A stretch of 64,000 nt of DNA, from assembly GCF_030433855.1 (NCBI RefSeq), contig NZ_JARUXC010000019.1, forward strand, positions 19,873 through 83,872, given 5' to 3'. The position numbers and the translations under genes were made by a program. This document shows, in pieces, positions 1-8,208 of this stretch. The stretch comes from Agreia sp. PsM10 (GTDB taxonomy: Bacteria; Actinomycetota; Actinomycetes; Actinomycetales; Microbacteriaceae). The number at the start of each line of letters is the position of its first letter. Positions within the stretch are counted from its first letter, which is position 1. Below the pieces are notes generated by a model. That model ran no database searches. It was given only the letters and a program-made list of their open reading frames with translations, and was not told the DNA's origin.

Positions 1-365
1 ACCCCTCCGGCCTGTGCACCGTGTCGTTCCACCAGGGCGGTCTCGGCGACCAGGTTCCGGTCACGTCGGGTGACGACCGTGCGACGACCACGAGTTTCCT
101 GGCGGTCGTGCTCGACACCGAGGACTCGACGATCTCGGGTCAGGCCACAGACAGCACGATCTCGTACAACTTCGAGGATGCGGGACTCGTCGACACGCTG
201 CTGATGCAGGGCACCGATTCCGACGGCTCGAACTGGAAGCTGGCCGGTCGCGCGTTCGGAGAACTCGGCAGCGGACTCTACGTGGATGTCACCTGCAAGT
301 CGGGCGGCGACCTCGAGTCGGTCTACGACACCGTCACGACGAAGGCTGCCATCACTGTCTTCTAA
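1..365 (+). CDS. C-terminal part of a probable secreted protein (5' end outside window)
   Basis: An open frame enters from the left edge and closes with TAA at 363-365, so only about the last 120 residues are visible. An in-frame GTG exists at 21, but the frame is open upstream of it with the same composition, so it is probably not the start. The visible part is rich in Asp, Ser, Thr and Gly, has two cysteines (in GLCTV and DVTCKS), no membrane segment, and ends in ITVF. This looks like the extracytoplasmic domain of an exported protein. I do not recognise a family, and the part that would carry a signal peptide or lipobox is missing. Confidence 0.6.
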   Translation, partial: PSGLCTVSFHQGGLGDQVPVTSGDDRATTTSFLAVVLDTEDSTISGQATDSTISYNFEDAGLVDTLLMQGTDSDGSNWKLAGRAFGELGSGLYVDVTCKSGGDLESVYDTVTTKAAITVF

Positions 366-369
366 TTCA

Positions 370-3300
370 GTGGAGTGGGTGGCCTCGGAGGGCAGGGCAC
401 CCGGCGGCAACGCCGCCCCGCTTGGCCTCGCTCTTCTGGGCCCGATCCAGCTCCTGAAGGCGGCCGGTGAGCCCATCGCCGTTCGCGGTTCTCTCGGTCG
501 CGCCGTGCTGGCATCGCTGGTGCTCGCCGACGGCCGGCCGCGCTCCATCGACGGCCTGGTCGACGATGTGTGGGGCGACGAGCCGCCGCAGAATCCCCGA
601 GCCTCCCTGCAGACGCTGGTCTCTCGCATCCGGGCCCTGGAGCCCTCGCCGATCATCGAATCGTCGGCGGCGGGCTACCGACTCGCGCTGGGCGGGCCGT
701 CGATCGACCTGCTGGTCGCGGAGTCCGTTCTCGCGGGCCTCGCGACCCCGCACGCCCCGGAGGCAGATCTCGCCGACGCTGAGACGGCGCTCGCGCTCTG
801 GCGGGGCGAGCCGGCGGCAGACCTGCCTCCGACAGCGCCCGTGGCCGGCGCCCTCGTCCACCGGGCGGAGCGCGCCCGCGGTGCGCTCCGTCGCATCCGG
901 GCGCGGGCCCTCGCGGCGCTCGGGCTGGCCGACGATGCCTCGGCCGCCTTCGACGAGCTCGCCCAGGCGAATCCCCTCGACGAGAAGGCCCAGCTCGAGG
1001 CGATGAACGCGGCCGTCGACGCGGGGCGTTTCGCGTCGGCGCTTCAGCGGTTCGCCGAGCACCGCGAGCTGCTGGCAGAGCGACTGGGGACAGACCCGTC
1101 GCCGGCCCTCGTCGAGGCCAACGCGGCGATCCTCAGGGCGTCGAACAGTCACATCGACCCGAGCGCACCCCAGGGGCAGCAGGCCCGGATGCTCCGGCCG
1201 GCGTTCGGCATCGGCCTGCGCGAGGCGCCGAACGAGATGGTCGGGCGAGACGACGACGCGCGTCGTGTGCTCGATCTGCTCGGCCGTCACCGGCTCGTCA
1301 CGCTTCTGGGTTCGGGCGGCCTCGGCAAGACGCGGCTGGCGCAGGATGTCGCGGCGCGCGCCGTCGAGGCGGGCTCGTCGGTCGCGGTGGTCGAGCTTGC
1401 AAGCATCGCGTCGGGAGACGACGTCGGGCTGCTCATCGCGTCGACGCTGGGAATCCGCGAGGTGCAGTCCGCGCGCCGCATCGGCGACCCGATCGTGGTT
1501 CCCGACGTGCGTCGACGCATTCTCGACGCCCTCGTCGGCCAGCCCGCACACGGCGCGCAGTCGACCCTCCTCGTGCTCGACAATTGCGAGCACGTCATCG
1601 ACGCCGCCGCGATCTGGGCCGCCGACCTCGTCGCCGCCTCTCGAGAGCTGACGATCCTCTGCACCAGCCGTTCGCCCCTGTCCATCGCCGCAGAGCAGGT
1701 CTACTCCCTGCAACCGCTGCCGTCGACCAGTCGAGACGCTTCCCCGGCGGCTGCGGTCACGCTCTTCGTCGATCGCGCCCGCGCGGCCCGGCCATCCGTT
1801 CGTCTGCCCCCGGCAGTCGTCGAGCGGCTCTGCAGCCGGCTCGACGGTCTCCCCCTCGCCATCGAACTCGCGGCGGCCCGCGTTCGGTCGTTCTCGGTCG
1901 AGGAGGTCGAGGCCCGGCTCGTCGACAGGTTCGCCCTGCTCACCTCGGGCGACCGGTCGGCTCCGGAGCGCCACCGCACGCTGCTCGCGGTGATCGAGTG
2001 GAGCTGGAACCTGCTGCGCGACGACGAGCAGCAGCTCCTGGTGCGCCTGTCGCGGTTCGCCGACGGGTTCTCGCTCCGCACGGCGGAGACGATGATGCGC
2101 GCGGCCGGGCGGGAGGGCACGGCGGCCGATGCGCTCGACGGCCTCGTGCTGCAGTCGCTGGTCGTCGTCACCGACACGGCGCAGGGCACCCGTTACCGCA
2201 TGCTCGAGACGGTCAGGGAGTTCGGGAACCGAGGTGTCGGGTCGATCGTCGACGAGAAGGAGCTGGCGCAGCACGAACGCCAGTGGGCGATCGGCCTGGC
2301 CCTCGACTCCGCGGAACTCTGGTTCGGATCGGGGCAGGGCGCATTGCTCAGGGACAGCCCAGCCAGCATCGAGCAGGACAACCTCGTCGCCGTGCTCCGG
2401 CGTGCCATCGCCGACGGAGAACAGGATGCCGCCGTCGGCGTGTACGCCGCGCTCGCCTATCTGTGGACTCTGCGAGGCGCCCACTCCGAGGTGCTCGCCT
2501 TCGGCGCCCCGGTGATGGCGATGCTCGGCGGCTACCGGCCGGTTGCTGCCCTGGCGCAGCTCGCCGTGCTCGCGCTGGTGATCACCGCGGCGACCTTCGG
2601 CCTGTTCCAGTTCAGCACGACCGTTCGGGCGATCGTGCTGCTGCGGCGACTCGTCGACCGCGTCGAGGTGGAGTATCCGCAGCTGCAGGCGATGGCGCGC
2701 CTGGTGCTGTCGATCGACGACCTGTCGGCCGCGTACTCCGCCGTGGAGGCGACCCAGGCGCACCCGGATGCGCGCACCGCGATCCTCGGCAACGTGATGG
2801 GCGCCCAGCTCGCCGAGAACGGGGGCGACGTCGAGGGTGCGCGCGTCTTCGCGCTGCGCGCCCGCGAGCTGGCCGAGCAGGTCGGCGACGAGTGGGGCTC
2901 GACCATGAGCGCCCAGATGCTCGTGCTCTTCAGCAGCGAGGCCGGCGACTGGCAGGGCGTTCTCGACTGGGCGCCGATCGCGAGCGAGGGTCTGCGCGAC
3001 ATGGGCGCCCTCAGCGATCTGCACCAGCTGACGTGGGCGATCGCCATCGCCCGGATCGGCCTCGGCGAGCTCGACGAGGCCGAGGGCCTGCTCCGCGAGG
3101 TGATCGCGGTCAAAGGCGGCCTCGACGACGGCATGCTCGCGCTGAACGGGCAGGCGGGCCTCGCGGAGATCGAACTCGCCCGGGCCGCGACGGCCGCGCG
3201 GGCCGGAGACCACGCCGCAGCAGCTCGTCATCGTGCGCTCGGCATCGAGGGGTATTGCGCGAGCGTCGACCTCTCGCGCTCGTCGGCTCAGCGCCTGCGC

Positions 3301-3810
3301 CCCGAGGCGATCATCGCCCTCGCCATCCTGGTCGCCACGGAGTGCCAGGCCGCGGCCGACACCGACACGCTTGCCGACACGGCTGCGGACACGGCTGCGG
3401 ACGCGGCCGCGGACACGGCCGCCGACGCGGCTGCCCCCGCCGCTGCCGATGCCCGGATGCTGCGCGACCACGGGCGCGACCTGCGCATCCGGCTGCTCGT
3501 CGAGTTCCGGAGGCGGAGCATCCAGTTCGACAGGCCCGTGCTCGGAACGGCGACCGTGGCCATGGCCCGCTGGGCCCTCGACGCCCGCGACGAGCCCGAG
3601 CTGGCGGCCGAGCTGCTCGCCCTCGCATCCGGCATCTCGCCGCGGCAGGACAGCCCGAGCATGCGCATCGAGCAGCACGTCGCGCACGTGAGCGCGGCCG
3701 TCGGGCACGACGAGTACGGCCGGATGCTCGAGGCATCCGGCCGTCTGACTCGCGACGAGCGCGTGGCGCGCATCTCCGAGCTGCTGTCGTCTCCCGCCCT
3801 GCGTTCGTAG
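370..3810 (+). CDS. AfsR/SARP-like transcriptional regulator with NTPase domain
   Basis: About 1146 residues. The N-terminus (about 15-100) looks like an OmpR-type winged helix and is followed by a bacterial transcriptional activation domain (about 105-245), the SARP arrangement. A STAND-type NTPase comes next, with Walker A GSGGLGKT near residue 314, Walker B TLLVLDNCEHV near 399 and the family motif GLPLAIELAAAR near 493. The C-terminal half is helical and TPR-like. Such proteins are usually cytoplasmic activators of secondary metabolism or secretion genes, and the target here is unknown. No LuxR-type HTH is visible at the end. The start is uncertain: GTG at 370 or GTG at 379, both without a strong ribosome site. 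Residues about 995-1030 form an Ala-Asp-Thr low-complexity run. It faces an ABC exporter convergently. Confidence 0.8.
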   Translation: MEWVASEGRAPGGNAAPLGLALLGPIQLLKAAGEPIAVRGSLGRAVLASLVLADGRPRSIDGLVDDVWGDEPPQNPRASLQTLVSRIRALEPSPIIESSAAGYRLALGGPSIDLLVAESVLAGLATPHAPEADLADAETALALWRGEPAADLPPTAPVAGALVHRAERARGALRRIRARALAALGLADDASAAFDELAQANPLDEKAQLEAMNAAVDAGRFASALQRFAEHRELLAERLGTDPSPALVEANAAILRASNSHIDPSAPQGQQARMLRPAFGIGLREAPNEMVGRDDDARRVLDLLGRHRLVTLLGSGGLGKTRLAQDVAARAVEAGSSVAVVELASIASGDDVGLLIASTLGIREVQSARRIGDPIVVPDVRRRILDALVGQPAHGAQSTLLVLDNCEHVIDAAAIWAADLVAASRELTILCTSRSPLSIAAEQVYSLQPLPSTSRDASPAAAVTLFVDRARAARPSVRLPPAVVERLCSRLDGLPLAIELAAARVRSFSVEEVEARLVDRFALLTSGDRSAPERHRTLLAVIEWSWNLLRDDEQQLLVRLSRFADGFSLRTAETMMRAAGREGTAADALDGLVLQSLVVVTDTAQGTRYRMLETVREFGNRGVGSIVDEKELAQHERQWAIGLALDSAELWFGSGQGALLRDSPASIEQDNLVAVLRRAIADGEQDAAVGVYAALAYLWTLRGAHSEVLAFGAPVMAMLGGYRPVAALAQLAVLALVITAATFGLFQFSTTVRAIVLLRRLVDRVEVEYPQLQAMARLVLSIDDLSAAYSAVEATQAHPDARTAILGNVMGAQLAENGGDVEGARVFALRARELAEQVGDEWGSTMSAQMLVLFSSEAGDWQGVLDWAPIASEGLRDMGALSDLHQLTWAIAIARIGLGELDEAEGLLREVIAVKGGLDDGMLALNGQAGLAEIELARAATAARAGDHAAAARHRALGIEGYCASVDLSRSSAQRLRPEAIIALAILVATECQAAADTDTLADTAADTAADAAADTAADAAAPAAADARMLRDHGRDLRIRLLVEFRRRSIQFDRPVLGTATVAMARWALDARDEPELAAELLALASGISPRQDSPSMRIEQHVAHVSAAVGHDEYGRMLEASGRLTRDERVARISELLSSPALRS

Positions 3811-3815
3811 CCATG

Positions 3816-3829
3816 GCAGGGCGCCCTGC
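3816..3829. terminator. 14-bp palindrome between convergent genes, possible bidirectional terminator
   Basis: The perfect palindrome GCAGGGCGCCCTGC lies between the stop codons of the AfsR-like regulator and the ABC permease, which run towards each other. It has no loop and no clear T-tract, so terminator function is inferred only from its position. Confidence 0.3.
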
Positions 3830-3842
3830 GCCAGATGCCCTG

Positions 3843-4664
3843 CTACGCCTTGCGCATGTAGGCGCGCACGAAGAGCGGGGCGAAGATCGCCACGACGACC
3901 GCGGCTCCGAGGAGCGCGAGCCAGAAGTCGCCGCCGATCGTGCCGACGTTCGCGAGGTCGCGCACCGCCGACACGAGGTGCGACACCGGGTTGACGTTCA
4001 CGAACGCCTGGAGCCACCCCGGCATGGTGTCGCTCGGAACGAACGCGTTCGACAGGAAAGTGAGCGGGAAGAGCACCAGGAACGAGATGCCCTGCACGCT
4101 CGAGGCGCTGCGGGCGATCACGCCGAAGAACGCGAAGATCCAGCTCAGCGCCCACGAGCAGACGATCACCAGCAGACCGGCGAGCACCACGAAGCCGAGG
4201 CCGCCCTCGGGCCGGTAGCCGAGGATGAAGCCCACGACGAAGGTGATCGTCGTGGCGATGGTGTAGCGCACGGTATCGGCGAGCAGCGCACCGGCGAGCG
4301 GGGCGATGCGGGCGATGGGCAAGGACTTGAAGCGGTCGAACACGCCCTTGTCCATGTCCTCGCGCAACTGCACGCCGGTCACGACCGAGGTCGTGATCAC
4401 GGTCTGCACCAGGATGCCGGGGATGAGCAGCGGCAGGTAGCTCGCCACGTCGCCGGCGATGGCCCCTCCGAAGATGAAGGTGAACATCACGGTGAAGATG
4501 ATCGGCTGCAGCGTGACGTCGATCAGCTGTTCGGGGGTGCGTCTGACCTTCAGCAGGCCGCGATAGGCCATCGAGAACGAGTTGCGCACGGTCTGGCCGA
4601 CGCTCACGTGGTTGCGCAGCTCCCGGCTCACGCCGGATTGGATGGTCGAGGTGATGGTGGTCAT
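3843..4664 (-). CDS. ABC-2 type transporter permease (DrrB-like)
   Basis: 273 residues with about six membrane segments, arranged as in ABC-2/DrrB permeases. A soluble N-terminal stretch is followed by the first helix (LIDVTLQPIIFTVMFTFIFGG), a cytoplasmic loop with the family-like DKGVFDRFKSLPIAR, and further helices such as VLAGLLVIVCSWALSW. The ATG at 4664 overlaps the TGA of the upstream ATPase gene in an ATGA junction, so the two are translationally coupled subunits of one exporter. DrrAB relatives export drugs or lipids, but the substrate cannot be read from the sequence. It is the last gene of the operon. Confidence 0.88.
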   Translation of the reverse strand: MTTITSTIQSGVSRELRNHVSVGQTVRNSFSMAYRGLLKVRRTPEQLIDVTLQPIIFTVMFTFIFGGAIAGDVASYLPLLIPGILVQTVITTSVVTGVQLREDMDKGVFDRFKSLPIARIAPLAGALLADTVRYTIATTITFVVGFILGYRPEGGLGFVVLAGLLVIVCSWALSWIFAFFGVIARSASSVQGISFLVLFPLTFLSNAFVPSDTMPGWLQAFVNVNPVSHLVSAVRDLANVGTIGGDFWLALLGAAVVVAIFAPLFVRAYMRKA

Positions 4665-5635
4665 GCGTTCACTTCTTCTTTCTCGGTCTCGACGCCGTGT
4701 CCGGTGAGGGTGAGGAAGACCTCGTCGAGCGTCGGCTTCTGCACGGCGAGCTCGGTGAGGCTGATGTTCTGCTCGCGCAGCGCGACGAGGAGGTCGGTGA
4801 TGCGATCGGGGTCCTGCATGGGGGCGGTGATGCGTGCGGCCTCGGGCGACAGGGTCACGTCGACGCCGAGCACCGACCGGATGGCCCGCACCGCGTCGTC
4901 TCGATCGGCGGGGTCGAGCAGGCGCAGCTGCAGCGACGACTTTCCCACCGAGGCCTTGAGCTCGTCGGCGGTTCCCTCGGCGACGACCCTGCCCGTGTCG
5001 ATCACGGCGATGCGGTCGGCCAGCTGGTCTGCCTCGTCGAGGTACTGGGTGGTGAGCAGCACGGTCGATCCCGTGCTCACGAGTCGCCGGATGGTGTCCC
5101 ACATCTGCGAGCGCGTGCGGGGGTCGAGGCCCGTGGTCGGCTCGTCGAGGAAGATGAGGGGCGGCTGCGAGATCAGGCTCGCGGCGAGGTCGAGGCGGCG
5201 TCGCATGCCGCCGGAGAAGTTCTTGAGCGGGCGCTTGGCGGCCGCGGTCAGCCCGAACTCCTCGAGCAGCTCGTTGGCCTTGGCGCGTGATTCGGCGCGT
5301 CCGAGACCGTTGAGCCGGCTGAAGAGCATGAGGTTCTCGGTCGCGCTGAGGGTCTCGTCGACCGAGGCGTACTGCCCGGTCACGCCGATGAGCTGGCGCA
5401 CGATTTGCGCCTCGTGCTGCACGTCGTGCCCGAAGACGGTGGCGTGCCCGGCGTCGGGTCGCAGCAGGGTTGCGAGCATGCGGATGACGGTGGTCTTGCC
5501 GGCGCCGTTCGGGCCGAGCACGCCGTAGACGCTCCCGGTCCGCACGCGCAGGTCGACGCCGTCGACGGCGCGGTTGTCGCCGAAGATCTTGACTAGGCCG
5601 GTGGCCTCGACGGCCCAGTCGGAGCTGGTTGCCAT
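4661..5635 (-). CDS. ABC transporter ATP-binding protein (DrrA-like)
   Basis: 324 residues with a complete ABC ATPase core: Walker A GPNGAGKTT (41-49), a signature loop SGGMRRRLDL (141-150) and Walker B LIFLDEPTTGLD (160-171). A C-terminal extension of about 100 residues is typical of the DrrA group. The start is ATG 5635, preceded on the minus strand by AAAGGAAG at good spacing; an ATG 11 codons further up lacks this. It overlaps the permease gene by 4 nt. The pair should form a two-component exporter at the cytoplasmic membrane. No regulator sits in the same operon, and the AfsR-like gene is convergent. Confidence 0.92.
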   Translation of the reverse strand: MATSSDWAVEATGLVKIFGDNRAVDGVDLRVRTGSVYGVLGPNGAGKTTVIRMLATLLRPDAGHATVFGHDVQHEAQIVRQLIGVTGQYASVDETLSATENLMLFSRLNGLGRAESRAKANELLEEFGLTAAAKRPLKNFSGGMRRRLDLAASLISQPPLIFLDEPTTGLDPRTRSQMWDTIRRLVSTGSTVLLTTQYLDEADQLADRIAVIDTGRVVAEGTADELKASVGKSSLQLRLLDPADRDDAVRAIRSVLGVDVTLSPEAARITAPMQDPDRITDLLVALREQNISLTELAVQKPTLDEVFLTLTGHGVETEKEEVNA

Positions 5636-5766
5636 GGGTGGACTTCCTTTCGCTGAAGTTGTCTCCATCGTTCAGGGGCCCGCTGTCGTGGCGCTGTCGT
5701 GGTGCTGTCGGCGCCCGCGCGCCACGAAAGACAATCCGGTGCCGGGCGCGGGCACGAATACAGTCC

Positions 5767-6456
5767 ATGAGCCTCCTGCAGCAGAATCCCGCCGACGCCA
5801 CGTTCGGCCGCGGGGGAGACGAGCCCTATGCCCGGGCGCTCCGGGATGGCGCCGCAGGGCGCCTCGAACTGCGCGAAGCAGGGCGAAGGAGCTCGACGGC
5901 CCTGCTCGACCTGGATGTCACGAAGTGGAGTGCCGCGGCAGACGAGGTCGACCGGTCACTGCTCCGGCACGCCCGCGGTCCCGTTCTCGACATCGGATGC
6001 GGGCCGGGTCGTATGGTCCGGGCGGCGGGCGAGTACGGTCTCGTGGCCCTCGGCCTGGATGTCTCGCCCGAGGTCGTCGCGCTGGCCCGCCACGGCGGTC
6101 TGGCCGTTGCCCTCGGTTCGGTGTTCGACCGGGTCCCGGCGGAGGGACTCTGGCGCACGGCGCTGCTCCTCGACGGCAACGTCGGCATCGGGGGAGACGT
6201 CGCGGCCCTGCTGGCCCGATGCCACGAGGTGCTGGCGGCGTCCGGGCGGCTCGTCGTCGAGCTCCACGCGGACGACGATCGCGACCACTCCTACACGGCC
6301 GCCCTCGTCGGCGCCGACGGAGCCCGCAGCGCCGTCTTCCCGTGGGCCGAGGTGGGCCTGACCCGCCTGCGAGACATCGCACACGCATCCGGATTCGACG
6401 TCGACCGCGCCTTCACGGCGGGCGGCCGTCGCTTCTGCCGCCTGATCCGCGGCTGA
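5767..6456 (+). CDS. class I SAM-dependent methyltransferase
   Basis: 229 residues with a Rossmann methyltransferase fold. Motif I is VLDIGCGPGRM (73-83), followed by an acidic second strand ending GLDVSPEVV, a motif-II-like ALLLDGNVGIGG and LAASGRLVVELHA. The layout fits Methyltransf_25/11 enzymes, and the substrate is not evident. The ATG at 5767 is chosen because the frame upstream is Arg/Ala noise without a ribosome site. It is transcribed divergently from the DrrA-like gene across 131 nt. The next gene is on the opposite strand, so it appears monocistronic. Confidence 0.78.
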   Translation: MSLLQQNPADATFGRGGDEPYARALRDGAAGRLELREAGRRSSTALLDLDVTKWSAAADEVDRSLLRHARGPVLDIGCGPGRMVRAAGEYGLVALGLDVSPEVVALARHGGLAVALGSVFDRVPAEGLWRTALLLDGNVGIGGDVAALLARCHEVLAASGRLVVELHADDDRDHSYTAALVGADGARSAVFPWAEVGLTRLRDIAHASGFDVDRAFTAGGRRFCRLIRG

Positions 6457-6460
6457 CGCG

Positions 6461-6796
6461 TCAGCCGGCCGGTCCCAGGAGTACCGCGAGCATGGCGGCC
6501 GCGCCGCCCACGATGAAGAGCATCGTTCCCAGCTGCATGGTGCGGGTCTTGTTGCGGTCCGCGGTCGGCACGTCGACCTCGAGGATGGGGCAGCCCGACC
6601 AGCCGATCAGTCCGATGCTCACGGCGACGAGGCCCGCACCGATCCACCACAGCAGCGCGAGACCCTTCGCCAATAGCGCCGGGCGCCATCCGCTCGACAG
6701 CAGCAGTCCCAGAGTGATCGCCGATGCCCCGACGGCAGCGACGAACCAGATCGTTCCCGTCCACATGATGCGCTGGACGTTCTTCTCGGGGGTCAT
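6461..6796 (-). CDS. small three-helix membrane protein
   Basis: About 111 residues from ATG 6796, or up to 126 if the in-frame TTG at 6841 or GTG at 6826 is used; none has a convincing ribosome site. Three hydrophobic segments are clear: MWTGTIWFVAAVGASAITLG, LLWWIGAGLVAVSIGLIGW and LGTMLFIVGGAAAMLAVLLG. A short loop SGCPILEVDVPTADRNK lies between the second and third. I do not recognise the family. It is convergent with the methyltransferase, 4 nt away, and lies 66 nt downstream of the next minus-strand gene. Confidence 0.6.
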   Translation of the reverse strand: MTPEKNVQRIMWTGTIWFVAAVGASAITLGLLLSSGWRPALLAKGLALLWWIGAGLVAVSIGLIGWSGCPILEVDVPTADRNKTRTMQLGTMLFIVGGAAAMLAVLLGPAG

Positions 6797-6842
6797 GAGA
6801 TCGTGGGTCACGTTGACATCATTCACCTGTGCGGGGCTCAAA

Positions 6843-6856
6843 ACAAATTGATTTGT
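6843..6856. promoter_or_regulatory. inverted repeat ACAAAT-TG-ATTTGT, possible operator
   Basis: Perfect 6-bp arms with a 2-bp centre sit in an AT-rich patch just upstream of the three-helix membrane protein gene. Its size fits a small dimeric repressor site, but no regulator gene is adjacent and no promoter elements can be placed with confidence. Chance is possible. Confidence 0.25.
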
Positions 6857-6907
6857 GACAACTACTGCGGCGGGACTACAGAAAGCCGATGCGCCGCAGC
6901 AGTCGAG

Positions 6908-7495
6908 TCACGCCGGCAGCACCCAGTAGGCCATGATCGGCGTGAGAACGACGGTCGTCAGCAGCACCTTGAGCGCCGTGGCGAGGTCGTTCCAGCCCGG
7001 CAGGAGTGTCGTGACGAGCAGCGTGAACGCCAGGTTCACCGGGAAGAACCCGAGCCAGATGCTCGTGGCCTGCTTCCATCTCGGCGGCGCGACCGTGGCC
7101 GCGGTCCGGCCGTCGGCATCCGTCGCCTGCAGCACCTGGGGCTGGTCGAACCAGCCCTCGATGCCGGTGCGCTTCTCGACGCGCGACTCGCGCACGAGTT
7201 CGCGACCGCCCTCGAACCAGGCGCGCCGGTCGTCCGACGACTCCCACTCCTCGAGCAGCGTCGCGTCGGCGAACCGGTAGAGCATGTGCCAGTGCACGGA
7301 GTCGGCGCCCTGCCTCACCCAGCCCGACCCGAGGAAGCCCGGATAGCGGTTCGCGAGGTTCACCCCCGCCTGCACCCAGCGGGTGACGTCGGGGATCTTC
7401 TCGGGATCGACTGTGCGGGTGATGGACACGGTGATGGGAACGGAGGGCGATGCTTGTGGCTGCCCGAACGCGTTCTCCGACTCTTCTGGAGACAT
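6908..7495 (-). CDS. antibiotic biosynthesis monooxygenase-domain membrane protein
   Basis: 195 residues. Residues about 20-110 resemble the ferredoxin-like ABM fold (VTRWVQAGVNLANRYPGFLGSG, then WHMLYRFADATLLEEWESSDDRRAW). The C-terminus holds two membrane helices (SIWLGFFPVNLAFTLLVTTLL and VLLTTVVLTPIMAYWVL). This ABM-plus-two-helix form is a known group (COG3224-like) of unproven function; a monooxygenase or haem-related role is inferred only from the fold. The ATG at 7495 is the first plausible start. It may share a transcript with the small membrane protein downstream. Confidence 0.72.
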   Translation of the reverse strand: MSPEESENAFGQPQASPSVPITVSITRTVDPEKIPDVTRWVQAGVNLANRYPGFLGSGWVRQGADSVHWHMLYRFADATLLEEWESSDDRRAWFEGGRELVRESRVEKRTGIEGWFDQPQVLQATDADGRTAATVAPPRWKQATSIWLGFFPVNLAFTLLVTTLLPGWNDLATALKVLLTTVVLTPIMAYWVLPA

Positions 7496-7537
7496 GCTCC
7501 CCAGTATCCGCCGCGGATGTTACGCCCGCATTAAGCG

Positions 7538-8173
7538 CTACTTCTCGTCGTCGTCCTCGTCGACCTCGTCGTACTCCTCGAGGATCTCGAGGGCCTCCTC
7601 GTCGAGGTCGTCCGGCTTGTGACCGGCCGCGTGCCGCACGGCGTGACGGCCGAGGATGAGCAGTTCGCGCGTCTCCATGGCATCCGCAAGCTCGTCGCGA
7701 TCGAGGTCGTCCGCATCGTTGATGACCTTCGTCACCATCTCGATGCCCATGTCGAACCAGCGCTCGGCGTTGTGCGCGTCGCCCGCGGCGTCGTAGCTGT
7801 CACCCAGGAACGAGTACACCATCGGGTCTTCGGGCTTCTCGGCGCGCAGGGCCTTGGCGAGTTCGTTCGCCTCCGCCTCCTGACCGGTGCGCAGCAGACC
7901 CTCGATCAGGTAGACGCGCTTGTCGGGAGCGGCGTCGCCCGGCGCATCCTGGGCCTCGCGCGCGGCCTCGTAGGCGCGCAGGGGCAGGAGGGCGTCGTAG
8001 AAGCTCTCGGATGCCGCGATGAAGACGGCGGCGGGCGTCACGTCGTCGTCGTAGAAGGTCTCGGGGTCGCGGGCGAGCGCGAGGAACTCCTCGGCGACGG
8101 CGAGCGCCTTCTCGGGGTCGTCGGCTTTGAAGCTGGACTCGTCGATGTAGTCCCAGGTCACGGTCTTAGGCAT
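7538..8173 (-). CDS. TPR-like protein of unknown function
   Basis: 211 residues, soluble and strongly acidic. The middle is helical and TPR-like (VYLIEGLLRTGQEAEANELAKAL and YSFLGDSYDAAGDAHNAERWFDMGI). The tail is almost only Asp and Glu (EEYDEVDEDDDEK). It begins MPKTVTWDYIDESSF. TPR proteins of this type act as protein-interaction scaffolds in the cytoplasm, and no partner is indicated. The divergent acyltransferase starts about 35 nt away. Confidence 0.7.
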   Translation of the reverse strand: MPKTVTWDYIDESSFKADDPEKALAVAEEFLALARDPETFYDDDVTPAAVFIAASESFYDALLPLRAYEAAREAQDAPGDAAPDKRVYLIEGLLRTGQEAEANELAKALRAEKPEDPMVYSFLGDSYDAAGDAHNAERWFDMGIEMVTKVINDADDLDRDELADAMETRELLILGRHAVRHAAGHKPDDLDEEALEILEEYDEVDEDDDEK

Positions 8174-8208
8174 GAGGCAACCTTAACGCCCAGACGCCGC
8201 CAGCTAGC

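Noticed and set aside
367..4155. Very long open frame antisense to the AfsR-like regulator (over 1200 codons)
   Set aside because: Composition is Arg/Gly/Asp/His noise typical of the complement of high-GC genes, with no motif; the plus-strand protein has clear domains.
1584..5528. Plus-strand open frame crossing from the AfsR-like gene into the ABC exporter region
   Set aside because: It reads through two real genes in a wrong frame; the Arg/Ala repeats and Ser/Arg stretch show no protein family.
3843..5801. Frame suggesting a fusion of the ABC permease with upstream sequence
   Set aside because: Upstream residues are the wrong-frame reading of the ATPase gene; the permease starts at ATG 4664 in an ATGA overlap.
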